In this document: positions 38,624 through 47,800 of the stretch, one piece after another
Layout of the letters: every line of letters begins with the position of its first letter
Position numbering within the stretch: the first letter of the stretch is position 1
Assembly (NCBI RefSeq): GCF_000411975.1
Contig: NZ_ASXG01000120.1
Coordinates: 1 to 64,000, forward strand
DNA from: Amycolatopsis orientalis DSM 43388
GTDB taxonomy: Bacteria > Actinomycetota > Actinomycetes > Mycobacteriales > Pseudonocardiaceae
Length of the DNA stretch: 64,000 bases
Direction of reading: 5' to 3'
Program-made: the position numbers and the translations under genes
The notes under the pieces: model-generated
The model's input: only the letters and a program-made list of their open reading frames with translations
Databases searched by the model: none
What the model was told of the DNA's origin: nothing

Positions 38624-39499
38624 TCAGCTGGCCAGGGCGGCGGCGACCGCGCGCGGAGCCGGCAACGCGGCCACCTCCGCACGCAACGCGTCCGCACCGG
38701 CGCGAAGCGTTTCCTCGGTCAGCCGGGAAATCCCTTCCACCGCACCGGAAATTCCGGCACCCGCAGCGGTGACGCGAGCACCGAAAGCGGACTCGGTCAA
38801 CGACAGCTGCGGCAGTCCGTAAGCCACCGCGGCAAGCGCCAGTGACTCGTCCCCGTCATGGACAACCGCCGCGCAGGTCGGCAGCACGGCGGCCGGTGGC
38901 GCGGAGTCGACCAGCTTCACCTTTTGCGGCAACGCAAGCCCGGCAGGCAGTTCCGCCGCACAGACCAGCTCTGCGTCCACTTCGGACAGTGCCGCGAAGA
39001 CTGGCTCGTACCAAGAGGGATCGGTCAGCGACAAGAGAATGCGCGTGCGGCGCGCCTTGCGCCGCAACCAAGTCGGCACCTCGACCGGACCGAAATACGG
39101 CACATGCCGCAACGGGTCTCCCGGAGAGCTGTTCTCCCGCAAGGAAGGCGGCACGACATCGAGCGCGTGGTCCGCAGTGGCCTCGGCGTCCTCGGGACCC
39201 AGCACGCGAACTGCCTTGGCCTCCACCTCGCGCGCGACGGCGATTCCGGCGGCCGCGTTCGACACCACCACCGCGGGCCGCCACAGCCGGGCGAACTCGG
39301 CCAGCGCGGCGGATTCGGTCAGCTCCGCGTCGCCGTCCTCCAGCTCGACCGCGACGCAGCCGGTGCGGAGGATGTCCTCGACGAAACCGGGCCGTCCGGC
39401 GATTTTCACATCGTGCCCAGCAGTCCGCAGCGCCCAGGCCAGCGGCACCAGAGTGTGCAGACGAGCGGTCGCCGACGGCGCGGCCAGGAGTACACGCAT
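38624..39499 (-). CDS. Shortened GT-B glycosyltransferase-like protein
   Basis: A 291-aa relative of antibiotic glycosyltransferases of family GT1 (EryCIII-like), which usually exceed 380 aa. The N-terminus RVLLAAPSATARLHTLVPLAWALRTAGHDV is family-typical and the C-terminal Rossmann half (ILLSLTDPSW through CAAVVHDGDESLALAAVAYG) can be followed, but about 100 residues of the acceptor domain are missing and the nucleotide-sugar motif HHGGAGT reads HDGDESL. Catalysis is therefore doubtful; it may be a decayed gene or have a binding role. ATG 39499 has GGAG 8 nt upstream. Its own TAGGGGT promoter shows it is kept within the regulon. Confidence 0.7.
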   Translation of the reverse strand: MRVLLAAPSATARLHTLVPLAWALRTAGHDVKIAGRPGFVEDILRTGCVAVELEDGDAELTESAALAEFARLWRPAVVVSNAAAGIAVAREVEAKAVRVLGPEDAEATADHALDVVPPSLRENSSPGDPLRHVPYFGPVEVPTWLRRKARRTRILLSLTDPSWYEPVFAALSEVDAELVCAAELPAGLALPQKVKLVDSAPPAAVLPTCAAVVHDGDESLALAAVAYGLPQLSLTESAFGARVTAAGAGISGAVEGISRLTEETLRAGADALRAEVAALPAPRAVAAALAS

Positions 39500-39556
39500 G
39501 GGGATCACTCCAGATACGACGAAAACCGGGCCGGCCCGGTGCGGACAGTCGTGCTG

Positions 39557-39594
39557 AGACTATCCACCCCGGACCGGCCCGGCGTACCCCTAGA
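39557..39594 (-). promoter_or_regulatory. TAGGGGT composite promoter of the glycosyltransferase-like gene
   Basis: Minus strand: TCTAGGGGTAC (39594-39584), 23 nt, then TAGTCT (39562-39557). A 16-bp palindrome ACCGGGCCGGCCCGGT (39525-39540) lies between the -10 and the start codon. Confidence 0.62.
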
Positions 39595-39599
39595 AACCG

Positions 39600-42155
39600 T
39601 TACTGGCCAGGCATTTTCACCGCTTCGATGGCGTTGCGGCGCATCGCGAGCCGGGCGGAGAGCGCGGTCGCCGGCCACACGATCAGGAAAATCGCGAGCA
39701 CCACGGCGAGGAACACCCAGACCGGCCCGGACGGGATGATCTCGCCGGTGGTGAGCGCCATCGGGATCACCGTGAAGAGCGAGATCACGATGCCGAGCAC
39801 CAGCCCGGTCACCGCGACGATCCCGCCTTCCACGAACAGCATCCGCCGTACCTGCCCGCGGTCCGCGCCGGCGAGCCGTTGCGCGCCGAACTCCCGCCGG
39901 CGGGCCAGCACCGCCACCGAGAGCGTGTTCACCGCGGCGATCGCGGCGTACGCGATGGCGAGCACGGCCAGCAGGTAGTTGATCAGCGCCTCGACGTCGG
40001 CACTCGCCTGGAAACTCGCGGCGAGCGCACTGTCGTCGCCGACCGTGACTCCGGGCCAGTCCTTCGTCCGGTCGGACAACGCGGACCCGAGCGCGCTGGC
40101 GTCCCCGCCCCGCACGAGCACCTCCGACGCCAGGCCGCTGGTGGTGTGCGCGGCCAGCAGGTCAGCGGGCAGCACCATGCTCGCGTAGCTGGACGGGCTG
40201 TCCAGCAACGCCACCACGGTCACCGGGACCTGCGCCCCGTCGCCGAGCCGCATCTTGATCTTGGAACCGACCTTGACCTCGAGGTTGTCGGCCACCGAAG
40301 CGGGCAGCGCCACGGAGTTCCCGCGCAGGTCAGTGAGCGAGCCTTCGGTGACCTCGGTGGCGAGCACAGTGCCGCCTTGGTCCTGCGCGGCGACGCCCAG
40401 CAGCCGCAACGGGTCGCTCCCGTTGCCGTCGTAGGGGTCCTCGACCCAGCCGGAGCTGGTGACGAGCGGCGACGAGGTCGAAACCCCCGGCGTGCTGCGG
40501 ATCTGTGCGAGCTGGTCCGGCGAGAACCCGCCCGCGGCCGAGGTGACCACGGCGTCCGCCTGCAACTGCCCGGCGTACGCGCTGATCTGCGCTTTCTGCG
40601 CGGTGGTCTCGGAGTACACGTTGCCGAGCGCGACCGCGCTGGCGAGCGTGATCGGCGTGAGCACCGCGGCGAACGCGACGGCCCGCGCCCGGGTGTTGAT
40701 GACCGCGAGCGTGGCGTCGCGGCCGGCGACCCGGCGCACGAACGGACCGAACCGGTCCACCACCCAGGCGATGATCTCCGGGCCGAGGAGCGCGACGCCG
40801 ATCGCACCGGTCAGCACCGCCGGGCCGCCGATCGCCGACGCGGTGTCGGCGGGCATGAAGATCGTGGTCGCGGCGAGCAGAACCGTGGCCGCGCCGCAGA
40901 TCAGCGCGCCCGTACGGCGCAGCGCGTTCACCTTGACGCCCGGGATCGCCGCCTCGGCCAGCGCCTGGATGGGCCGGGCCCGCGCGGCGGCCAGCGCGGC
41001 GAACCACGCGGCTCCGAAGGTGATCGCGAGCGTGGCGACGATGCCGGCCGCGAACGCGATGACGTCCTGGGTGAAGGCGAGTTCGTCCGGCACGATGCCG
41101 AGCGAGCCGCTGGTGCTGAAGATCCAGTTCCCGAGCAGGCTGCCCAGGAACGCCCCGCACACCGCGGCGATCGCGCCGACCGCCATCGTCTCCATGACGA
41201 CCATGCGGTGCACCTGTTTCGGCGTCGCCCCGGTCGCCCGCAGCAGCGCGAGTTCCTGTTGCCGCTGCCGGACGGTGAGGCTGATCGTCGCGGAGACCAC
41301 CAGGGCCATCACGACGAGCACCATGCCGCCGAACACCGCGGCGAGCAGGATCAGCGGCAGCTGGCTCCCGCTCACGCCGAGGAATTCGGCCGAACCCCGG
41401 TCGTCGCCGGTCAGCACGGTGAGCGACGGGACCTGTTCCGAGATCTTGCCCGCCAGGTCGCCCGCGTCGACGCCGTCCGCCGGGAAAACGCCGACGAGCC
41501 CGACCGTGCCGGGATGCGGGTTGAACCGCTGGGCGTCGGCGGCCGAGAAGAAGAACGCGGGCGACTTCACGGTCTGCGCGGGCTGTGCGACCCCGGAAAC
41601 CTGGAACTGCTGCCGCTGTCCGTTCACCGCCAGGTCGACGGCCGAACCCGCGTGCAGGCCGGCCGAGTACGCGGTGGTCGCGTCGAGCACGACCTGGCCG
41701 GGCGTGTTCGGGGCCGCGCCCTCGGTCAGCTTGTAGCCGCCGAGCGAAGCCGAGTCCCAGCCGTGTCCAGAAAGGACAGTCGCGCCGGACTCCGCGGGTG
41801 CCCCGTCGTGCAGCAGCACGGTCGCGAACGAGACGTCCGGCACCGCCTGTCCGACGCCCTGGACCGCGGAGATCTTCGCGACCTGGTCCTCCGGCAGCAC
41901 CGCACGCTCGGCGTACGGGACGACCTGGGATTCCTCGTCCGGCAGCTTGAATCCGGCGGACCCGCCGACCACGAGCGGAGCCGCGGACAGCCGCTGTGGC
42001 GCCGCCTTCAGCACGATCGCCGTCTCGAACAGCCCGGCGCACGCGATCAGCAGGCCGCAGCCGATGAGGATGGCGACGAACGACGCGAGCGACGCCGCCG
42101 CGCGGTACCGGAGGCTCGACAGCGCGAGCGCGAGCACCACTCGCCGCGAACTCAC
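39600..42155 (-). CDS. ABC transporter permease, FtsX/MacB type
   Basis: Permease of 851 aa with two FtsX repeats. An N-terminal membrane segment (residues about 18-38, ASFVAILIGCGLLIACAGLF) is followed by a large extracytoplasmic domain, then a cluster of membrane segments (LLAAVFGGMVLVVMALVV and following), a second membrane/extracytoplasmic unit and three final segments ending PVWVFLAVVLAIFLIVWPAT. GTG 42155 overlaps the ATPase stop by 4 nt (GTGA); the frame to 42530 is a shadow. Such permeases export peptides, lipids or antibiotics or act in envelope stress. It is the last gene of a three-gene operon controlled by the divergent TetR. Confidence 0.88.
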   Translation of the reverse strand: MSSRRVVLALALSSLRYRAAASLASFVAILIGCGLLIACAGLFETAIVLKAAPQRLSAAPLVVGGSAGFKLPDEESQVVPYAERAVLPEDQVAKISAVQGVGQAVPDVSFATVLLHDGAPAESGATVLSGHGWDSASLGGYKLTEGAAPNTPGQVVLDATTAYSAGLHAGSAVDLAVNGQRQQFQVSGVAQPAQTVKSPAFFFSAADAQRFNPHPGTVGLVGVFPADGVDAGDLAGKISEQVPSLTVLTGDDRGSAEFLGVSGSQLPLILLAAVFGGMVLVVMALVVSATISLTVRQRQQELALLRATGATPKQVHRMVVMETMAVGAIAAVCGAFLGSLLGNWIFSTSGSLGIVPDELAFTQDVIAFAAGIVATLAITFGAAWFAALAAARARPIQALAEAAIPGVKVNALRRTGALICGAATVLLAATTIFMPADTASAIGGPAVLTGAIGVALLGPEIIAWVVDRFGPFVRRVAGRDATLAVINTRARAVAFAAVLTPITLASAVALGNVYSETTAQKAQISAYAGQLQADAVVTSAAGGFSPDQLAQIRSTPGVSTSSPLVTSSGWVEDPYDGNGSDPLRLLGVAAQDQGGTVLATEVTEGSLTDLRGNSVALPASVADNLEVKVGSKIKMRLGDGAQVPVTVVALLDSPSSYASMVLPADLLAAHTTSGLASEVLVRGGDASALGSALSDRTKDWPGVTVGDDSALAASFQASADVEALINYLLAVLAIAYAAIAAVNTLSVAVLARRREFGAQRLAGADRGQVRRMLFVEGGIVAVTGLVLGIVISLFTVIPMALTTGEIIPSGPVWVFLAVVLAIFLIVWPATALSARLAMRRNAIEAVKMPGQ

Positions 42156-42919
42156 CGCTGCCTCCTCGCTTGCTCGCCCAGGTGCGCCAGCGTGCTCGCC
42201 ACGGCGTCGACGCCGGGCGCGGCCATCTGCGTGACGATCCGGCCGTCGACCAGGAACAGCACGTTGTCCGCGTGCGACGCCGCGACCGGGTCGTGGGTGA
42301 CCATCACGATGGTCTGGCCCGCGCTGACCAGCTCGCGCATCAGCCCGAGCACCTCGAGCGCGGTGGTGGTGTCGAGCGCGCCGGTCGGCTCGTCGGCGAA
42401 CACCACCGCCGGGCGGGCGGCGAGCGCGCGGGCGATCGCGACGCGCTGCTGCTGCCCGCCGGACAGCTCGCCGGGCCGGTGCTTCACGCGCTGGGACAGC
42501 CCGACGCGCGCGATCACCTGGTCCACCCACGCCTTGTCCGGCGTGCGGCCGGCCAGCAGCGTGGGCAGCGTGACGTTCTGCTCCACGTTCAGCGCGGGCA
42601 TCAGGTTGAACGACTGGAAAATGAACGCGACGTGCTCGCGGCGCAGTTCGGTGAGCTGGGTTTCGTTCTTGCCCTTGAGGTCGGTCCCGACAAGGGTGAC
42701 GGTGCCCGAGGTCGGCGTGTCCAGCCCGGCCGCGCAGTGCAGCAGCGTGCTCTTGCCGGAACCGGACGGGCCCATCACCGCGGTGAAGGTGCCCGCCGGG
42801 AAGGCGACGGACACGCCGGCGAGCGCTTCGACCGCGCTCTCGCCGCGGCCGTAGGTCTTGTGCACCGCGTCCAGCTGGACGGGCGTTGCCACGGAAGTGG
42901 TGGTGGACACGTCGTTCAC
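42152..42919 (-). CDS. ABC transporter ATPase, MacB/LolD type
   Basis: ATPase of 255 aa. Walker A VMGPSGSGKSTLLH, Q-loop region FIFQSFNLMP, signature ELSGGQQQRVAIARAL, Walker B VVFADEPTGALD and the His switch in VMVTHDPVAA are intact. GTG 42919 overlaps the stop of the small membrane-protein gene (GTGA), and its own stop overlaps the permease start, so three genes are chained by 4-nt overlaps. It powers the FtsX-type permease. Confidence 0.9.
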   Translation of the reverse strand: MNDVSTTTSVATPVQLDAVHKTYGRGESAVEALAGVSVAFPAGTFTAVMGPSGSGKSTLLHCAAGLDTPTSGTVTLVGTDLKGKNETQLTELRREHVAFIFQSFNLMPALNVEQNVTLPTLLAGRTPDKAWVDQVIARVGLSQRVKHRPGELSGGQQQRVAIARALAARPAVVFADEPTGALDTTTALEVLGLMRELVSAGQTIVMVTHDPVAASHADNVLFLVDGRIVTQMAAPGVDAVASTLAHLGEQARRQR

Positions 42920-43146
42920 TCCGATCCGTTCCCGGAACCGCGGCGGTCGAGCGACCACCACACCGCGAGCACGATGGCGCCTCCGCCCAGCGTCCACAGC
43001 CAAAACGGCGATTTGAACGACATGCTGATGAGACTCATCAGCAGCCAGATCACGAACTGGACGCCGGTGATGGCGGCCCAGGCGATCGTGACGACACGGC
43101 GAGCGAGTCCGCTCCCGGAGCGGGTCTTCTCGGTGCTCTCCGACAT
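42916..43146 (-). CDS. Small two-helix membrane protein
   Basis: A 76-aa protein with two hydrophobic stretches: VTIAWAAITGVQFVIWLLMS and FWLWTLGGGAIVLAVWW. Such 2TM proteins often sit with actinobacterial exporters; no function is known. ATG 43146 is preceded by a G-run (GGGGGG). It is the first gene of the exporter operon, directly downstream of one copy of the TetR operator. Confidence 0.72.
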   Translation of the reverse strand: MSESTEKTRSGSGLARRVVTIAWAAITGVQFVIWLLMSLISMSFKSPFWLWTLGGGAIVLAVWWSLDRRGSGNGSE

Positions 43147-43187
43147 GAGGCCCCCCAATACGGCTTCGGCGGAGTCGGGATTAATTG

Positions 43188-43207
43188 TGTAAGGCTTGCA
43201 CAGTTTA
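43188..43207. promoter_or_regulatory. TetR operator copy 1 (exporter operon)
   Basis: TGTAAGGCTTGCACAGTTTA, 19 of 20 bases identical to the copy at 43701. The core TGTAAG-n-CTTGCA is an imperfect inverted repeat. It lies about 40 bp upstream of the small membrane-protein gene. Confidence 0.75.
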
Positions 43208-43254
43208 GCGGACCTCCGCCGACCGGGGAACCCCGGCCCCGCGCGCAGGGGTGG

Positions 43255-43674
43255 TCAGGAGGGCTCGCCGGCCGAAGCCCGGGTCCGCCGGTCGAAGTCC
43301 CGGACGCTCCACACGCCCGCGACCAGCACCCCGCCGCCGAGCAGCACCCAGAGCAGCCACAGCGGGTCCCACTGCCCGCCGATGACGCCGATGCCGAACC
43401 AGATCAGCGCGTTCACCGCGGAGACCAGCACCCAGAGCCCGAACGCGAGCTTCGGCGCGGCCTCCAGCAGCGGAGGCGGCGAAACCGAGGTGCGCCCTTC
43501 GACGGCGGCCCGCAGTGCCGCGTGCGACCCGGCGAGCCGGATCCGGGCCAGCCTGCGGGCGGCCTCCGGCCCGTCGCAAGCGCCTTCGGAGCGGGCGTGC
43601 TCGACCTCGGTCGCCGCCAGTTTCCGGTCCAGCTCGGTGACCTTCCCGAACCCGAACCGGTTGGTCTCGCTCAC
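43255..43674 (-). CDS. Hypothetical two-helix membrane protein
   Basis: A 139-aa protein with a soluble helical N-terminal half (EVEHARSEGACDGPEAARRL) and two hydrophobic segments, LAFGLWVLVSAVNALIWFG and PLWLLWVLLGGGVLVAGVW. It resembles the 76-aa neighbour in the membrane half, suggesting a related family. GTG 43674 is chosen by ribosome-site context (GGGGGCGAG); the frame is open to 43944 through the divergent TetR gene and should not be used. It is under the second TetR operator and is divergent from the TetR gene. Function unknown. Confidence 0.65.
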   Translation of the reverse strand: MSETNRFGFGKVTELDRKLAATEVEHARSEGACDGPEAARRLARIRLAGSHAALRAAVEGRTSVSPPPLLEAAPKLAFGLWVLVSAVNALIWFGIGVIGGQWDPLWLLWVLLGGGVLVAGVWSVRDFDRRTRASAGEPS

Positions 43675-43700
43675 GTTGGCTCGCCCCCAGACCAGATCAG

Positions 43701-43720
43701 TGTAAGACTTGCACAGTTTA
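43701..43720. promoter_or_regulatory. TetR operator copy 2 (divergent TetR / membrane protein)
   Basis: TGTAAGACTTGCACAGTTTA, in the 70-bp gap between divergent genes. On the minus strand it covers a plausible promoter (TTTCAG-N16-TACACT). Confidence 0.78.
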
Positions 43721-43744
43721 CTGAAAGACGTACCGGAGCGAAAG

Positions 43745-44458
43745 ATGCCGATCGAGCCCGATCCCCGAGCCCTGCCGCCCGGCCTGGCCCCCGCCTGGCT
43801 GGGCGCCCCGCGCCCCCGCCGAGGACCGAAGCCGTCGCACACGGTCGAGGCGGTGGTCGCGGCCGCCGTCGAGCTGGCCGACACCGAAGGCCTGGCAGCC
43901 GCGTCGCTGCCGAACATCGCGTCCGCGCTCGGGCTCACGACCAACGCGCTGTACCGCTATGTCGGTTCGAAAGACGAACTGCTGATCCTCCTGGCCGAGG
44001 CCGGCTTCGGCCCGCCCCCGCCCGCCCCCGTCGGCCTGGACTGGCGCTCCGCAGTCCGCACGTGGGCCGACGCGGCCAGGAAACGCTATGCCGCCCGCCC
44101 TTGGCTCCTAGACGTCCGCGAGGGCCTCACCCCGCACCGCCTGCGCTGGACCGAACAACTGCTGGCCGTCTTCACCGGAACCGGCCTGTCCACTGTAGAC
44201 GCCCTGTCGTGCGCCGAACTGGTCTCCGCCGTAGTCCGAGCCACCGCCGACCGCCGCCGAACGATCGCCGACCCGGACTCCCCGGAGTCGACAGAGCACG
44301 CCGCCGAGGTGCGCGCCTTCCTGCAACCACGCCTGTCCGAAGGCGGCTACCCACATTTGGCGGAGCTGGCGGAAGCCCAGGAATTTCCGGCCGCCGCCCC
44401 CGAAGACTTCGCCCTGGAACGAGTCCTGGACGGAATCGCCGCCCTCCTCCCTGACTGA
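43745..44458 (+). CDS. TetR-family repressor of the exporter genes
   Basis: TetR regulator of 237 aa. An N-terminal proline-rich leader (to residue 35) is followed by the HTH (SLPNIASALGLTTNALYRYV) and a C-terminal effector domain of the type with WADAARKRYAARPWLLDV. ATG 43745 has GGAG 6 nt upstream. An identical 20-bp operator occurs in its own promoter and in that of the exporter operon, so it probably represses both and responds to a transported compound, perhaps the cluster product. Terminator-like hairpins follow. Confidence 0.88.
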   Translation: MPIEPDPRALPPGLAPAWLGAPRPRRGPKPSHTVEAVVAAAVELADTEGLAAASLPNIASALGLTTNALYRYVGSKDELLILLAEAGFGPPPPAPVGLDWRSAVRTWADAARKRYAARPWLLDVREGLTPHRLRWTEQLLAVFTGTGLSTVDALSCAELVSAVVRATADRRRTIADPDSPESTEHAAEVRAFLQPRLSEGGYPHLAELAEAQEFPAAAPEDFALERVLDGIAALLPD

Positions 44459-44464
44459 CCCGTA

Positions 44465-44576
44465 CGTGCGGGGAATCCTGAGGAACTCTGATTCCCTCAA
44501 GGTTCCCCGCACGCCCCGCCTCCGCCCGCCGAGTCCGTCGGGAGCCCCTTCACGGACTCTGATTCCCTCAAGGGGC
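44465..44576. terminator. Two terminator-like hairpins with a shared loop sequence
   Basis: The first hairpin (44465-44513) pairs CGTGCGGGGAA... with its near-complement, an 18-19 bp stem with one mismatch. The second (44544-44576) has a 7-bp GCCCCTT stem. Both contain CTCTGATTCCCTCAAGG on the descending side, so they are related. The first lies 6 bp past the TetR stop. Confidence 0.6.
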
Positions 44577-44665
44577 CTTTCACGGACCACCCAGCCCCCG
44601 CAAAGCCGCGAACCCGACTCAACCACCCACCGAACCCGCGCCACGAAACCGCACCGACGCACCCA

Positions 44666-44801
44666 CCCATCGAGGCATCCAGCCCTGACCCTGCACCCCG
44701 ATACGAAGCCTCCCTGCGGTCTTGGGGTGCTTGTCAAGGCACGCTTTCCCGCCTTGACAAGCACCCCAAGACCGTCAGCACAATCAAGCTTCGGGGTGCC
44801 C
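44666..44801 (-). repeat. 136-bp dispersed structured element, copy B
   Basis: Reverse-complement relative of the element at 15455-15590, the same length. The stem (44718-44740 with 44751-44773, 23 bp, perfect) differs from copy A at three base pairs, every change being compensated on the other arm; the 10-nt loop is unchanged. It lies between the convergent TetR gene and PKS4. Confidence 0.85.
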
Positions 44802-44855
44802 CACGCCACCCCCGGGCGCAATGTCGCCGCCAGGCGACGAGCCGTCCCAACGAAC

Positions 44856-47800
44856 TCACCCCAGAGACCCCAACCACCCCTCCACAGCCTTGGCGGTGGT
44901 CTCCACATCCCCTTCCACAATACTGAAATGATCCCCCGGAACAGTCACCACGACATCCGCCTGATCCCAGGTAGTCCGCCACAACCCGGGATCCTCCTGC
45001 GCCCGCTCCGCCGGATCCCCCGCGGTGACAAACCGCCGATCCGGCCGAACCAAAACCGAGGGAATCCCCACCTCCGGCAACCGAACCCCGTCCAGCAACC
45101 CAAGGTAATAAGCCATCGCAGTCAACTTGTCCCGATCAAACGGCCCGAACTGCTCTTCCCGCTCGACCATCCCGGAAGCCATGTCCCGAACGGTGTCCCC
45201 GACTTCGCCGCCGTCATCCATCGCGTACGTGTCCAGTAGAACAAGCCCAGCCGCATTCACCCGGGAAGCCAGCGCATACGCGAGCATCCCGCCGGAAGAA
45301 TGCCCGACCAACGCGAACGGCCCATCCCCGGCAAGCCGAACACTTTCCGCCAGCACCTCCAGCAACGCATCCAGGTCAGCAGGCAACAATTCCCCGGTCA
45401 AAAACCCGGGCGTAGGCAACGCCGCAACCCGCCGCACCCCGCGGAACCGAGCGGCTAGCTTCGCGTACTGGTAAGCGCCGCCCAATCCCGCCGGAGTAGG
45501 CACCGCCAGCAACGTCACCGCACCCGGCCCAGCCGCCAACTCCACCGGCCGCGGCTCTTCCCGCAGCTCAGCTACCGTCCGGAAAACAGGACGCAACTGC
45601 GCCGCCGCCTCCAGCAAGGCGAGTCCGTTCTCCACCTGCCCATTCCGGACCGCGTCGAAGAACATTTCGGTGACCGGATCTCCGGCTGCCTGCGCAACCG
45701 GCCCGGTCAGCGCGGACAGCAGATGCTTCGCCAACCGAGCCGGCGTGCCGTGATCAAACGCGATCGAAGCAGGCAACGAAATCCCCGCCGCCCCGGCGAT
45801 CCGATTCCGCAACTCGACCGCGGTCAAGGAATCGAATCCAATCTCCAGAAAATGCGCGTCCTCGTCCAGCTCAGCAGTGTCGGCGTAGCCCAGCAGCCCA
45901 GCGACCTGCTCCAGCACAAACGCCAGCAGCCCCTTCTCAGTCAGCTCCAACGCCGAAACGTCGTCCGAAACCGCACGCCGCTTCTTCGCCACTGCCTGCG
46001 CCGACGGCACCGCTTTCGGAGCCACCAACTGCCGCAAGGTCACCGACTCAGCCGCGGCTACCGGACGCCCGGAACGATCGGCGAACAACACCGCCACCCG
46101 ATCGTCTCCCAACGGCGTCAACCGAACCCGCAGCTTGGCCGCCCCAGTCGCGAACAGCCGATAGTCCCGCCACTCGACCGGCTCTCCGTCCACAATGGAC
46201 AGTGCCGCCTCAAGCGCGGCCGGAGACAGGCCGAACTGCTCGTCCGGAGCGACCTCGATTTCCCCGAACACCACCCCGTCGACAGACCAAGCAGCGTCGA
46301 GCAATTCAGCTGCCACCGGCTCCGCGCCAGCAGGCGGCCATTGGCCGAGGCTGTCCGGCTCGGCACCGTCATCGACCGCCAACACACCCTCGGCATGCCG
46401 AGTCCACGATCCCTCGTGTCGCGAGTGGACAGTAACCGACCGCTGTCCCGCCGCATCCGGCTCACCCACCACGATCTGCACCTGCACCTCACCGGACGCG
46501 AACGGCGACTCGACGGTCAACCGCGCCAACCGTCCGCACCCGACCTCGTCCCCTGCCCGAGTCGCCAGCTCGACAAAGCCCGCGACCGGGAACGCTTGAT
46601 CCGCCGGCAAGGTGCCGCTCAAGACCACAGTGGACGATCCAGCGACAGTCAACGCGGGCCCGAACCACGTCCCGAGCCCAGTTCCGGTAGCCCGCCGAGC
46701 CTCCATGTCCACCGACGGCCAGTACCGCGTCCGGTGGAACGCATACGGCGGCAACGGAACCGTTTTCGCGGAACGTCCAGCGAACATCCGCCGGACCTCC
46801 AACCCCGCGCCGAGGACGAACAACTGCCCAGCCGCCAGGAGCGTCGAAGCGACCTCGCCTCGATTGCGCCGGAGCACCGGAACGAACGCCGCGTCCTCGA
46901 CCACCGCTTCCGCCGCCGCAGTGAGCACGCCGTTCGTGCTCAACTCGACAAAACGCGTCGCCGCCGAAGCCCGCACCGCGTCGGCAAAGAGGACCGTCTC
47001 TCGGCAGTTCGCTACCCAATGCGCGGGATCGGTCAGCTCGTCCGTTACTTCGGCACCGGTGACCGTCGAAATCACCGGCACAGTCGGCTTCTCGAACGTC
47101 AGCTCCTGTGCGATGTCTTCCAGCTCTTCGAGAATCTCGTCCAGCAGCGGCGAGTGAACCGCACAGTCGATCGCGAGCCGATTAGTCCGGCGGCCAAGCT
47201 TCTCGAAGTGCTCGACGATCGCCTGCACGGCACCGTCCACCCCGGACACCACGACCGAGCGCGGCCCGTTCACCGCGGCCAGCGCGACGTCGTCGCCGAG
47301 CATGGGTCGCACCTCGTCCGCACTGGCCTCGACCGCGACCACCGCACCAACCCGGGTCTCCGCCATGAGCTGACCGCGATTCGCCACCAGCTTCACCGCA
47401 TCGTCCAAAGAGAACACCCCGGCCAGGTGCGCGGCCGTGATCTCGCCGACCGAGTGTCCGATCAGGACGTCCGGCCGCTGTCCCCACGATTCCAGCAGCC
47501 GGTGCAGCGCCACCGAGAAGGAGAACACCGCGGCCTGGCTGAACTGCGTCCGGTCCAGCAATTGCGCGTCCACCGAGCCGGCCTCGGCGAACATCACGGT
47601 GCGCAGTGACCGGCCGAGATGCTGATCGAACTTCGCCGTCACCCGATCCAGTTCATGCGCGAACACCGGGAACGCGGCGGACAGCTCCGCGCCCATGCCG
47701 GCCCGCTGGCTGCCCTGCCCCGGCAAGAGGTAGGCGGTCCGCCCGCCGGGACGAGCACGTCCGGTCACCACAGCGTCCGAAGCGGCCATCGCTTCCAACG

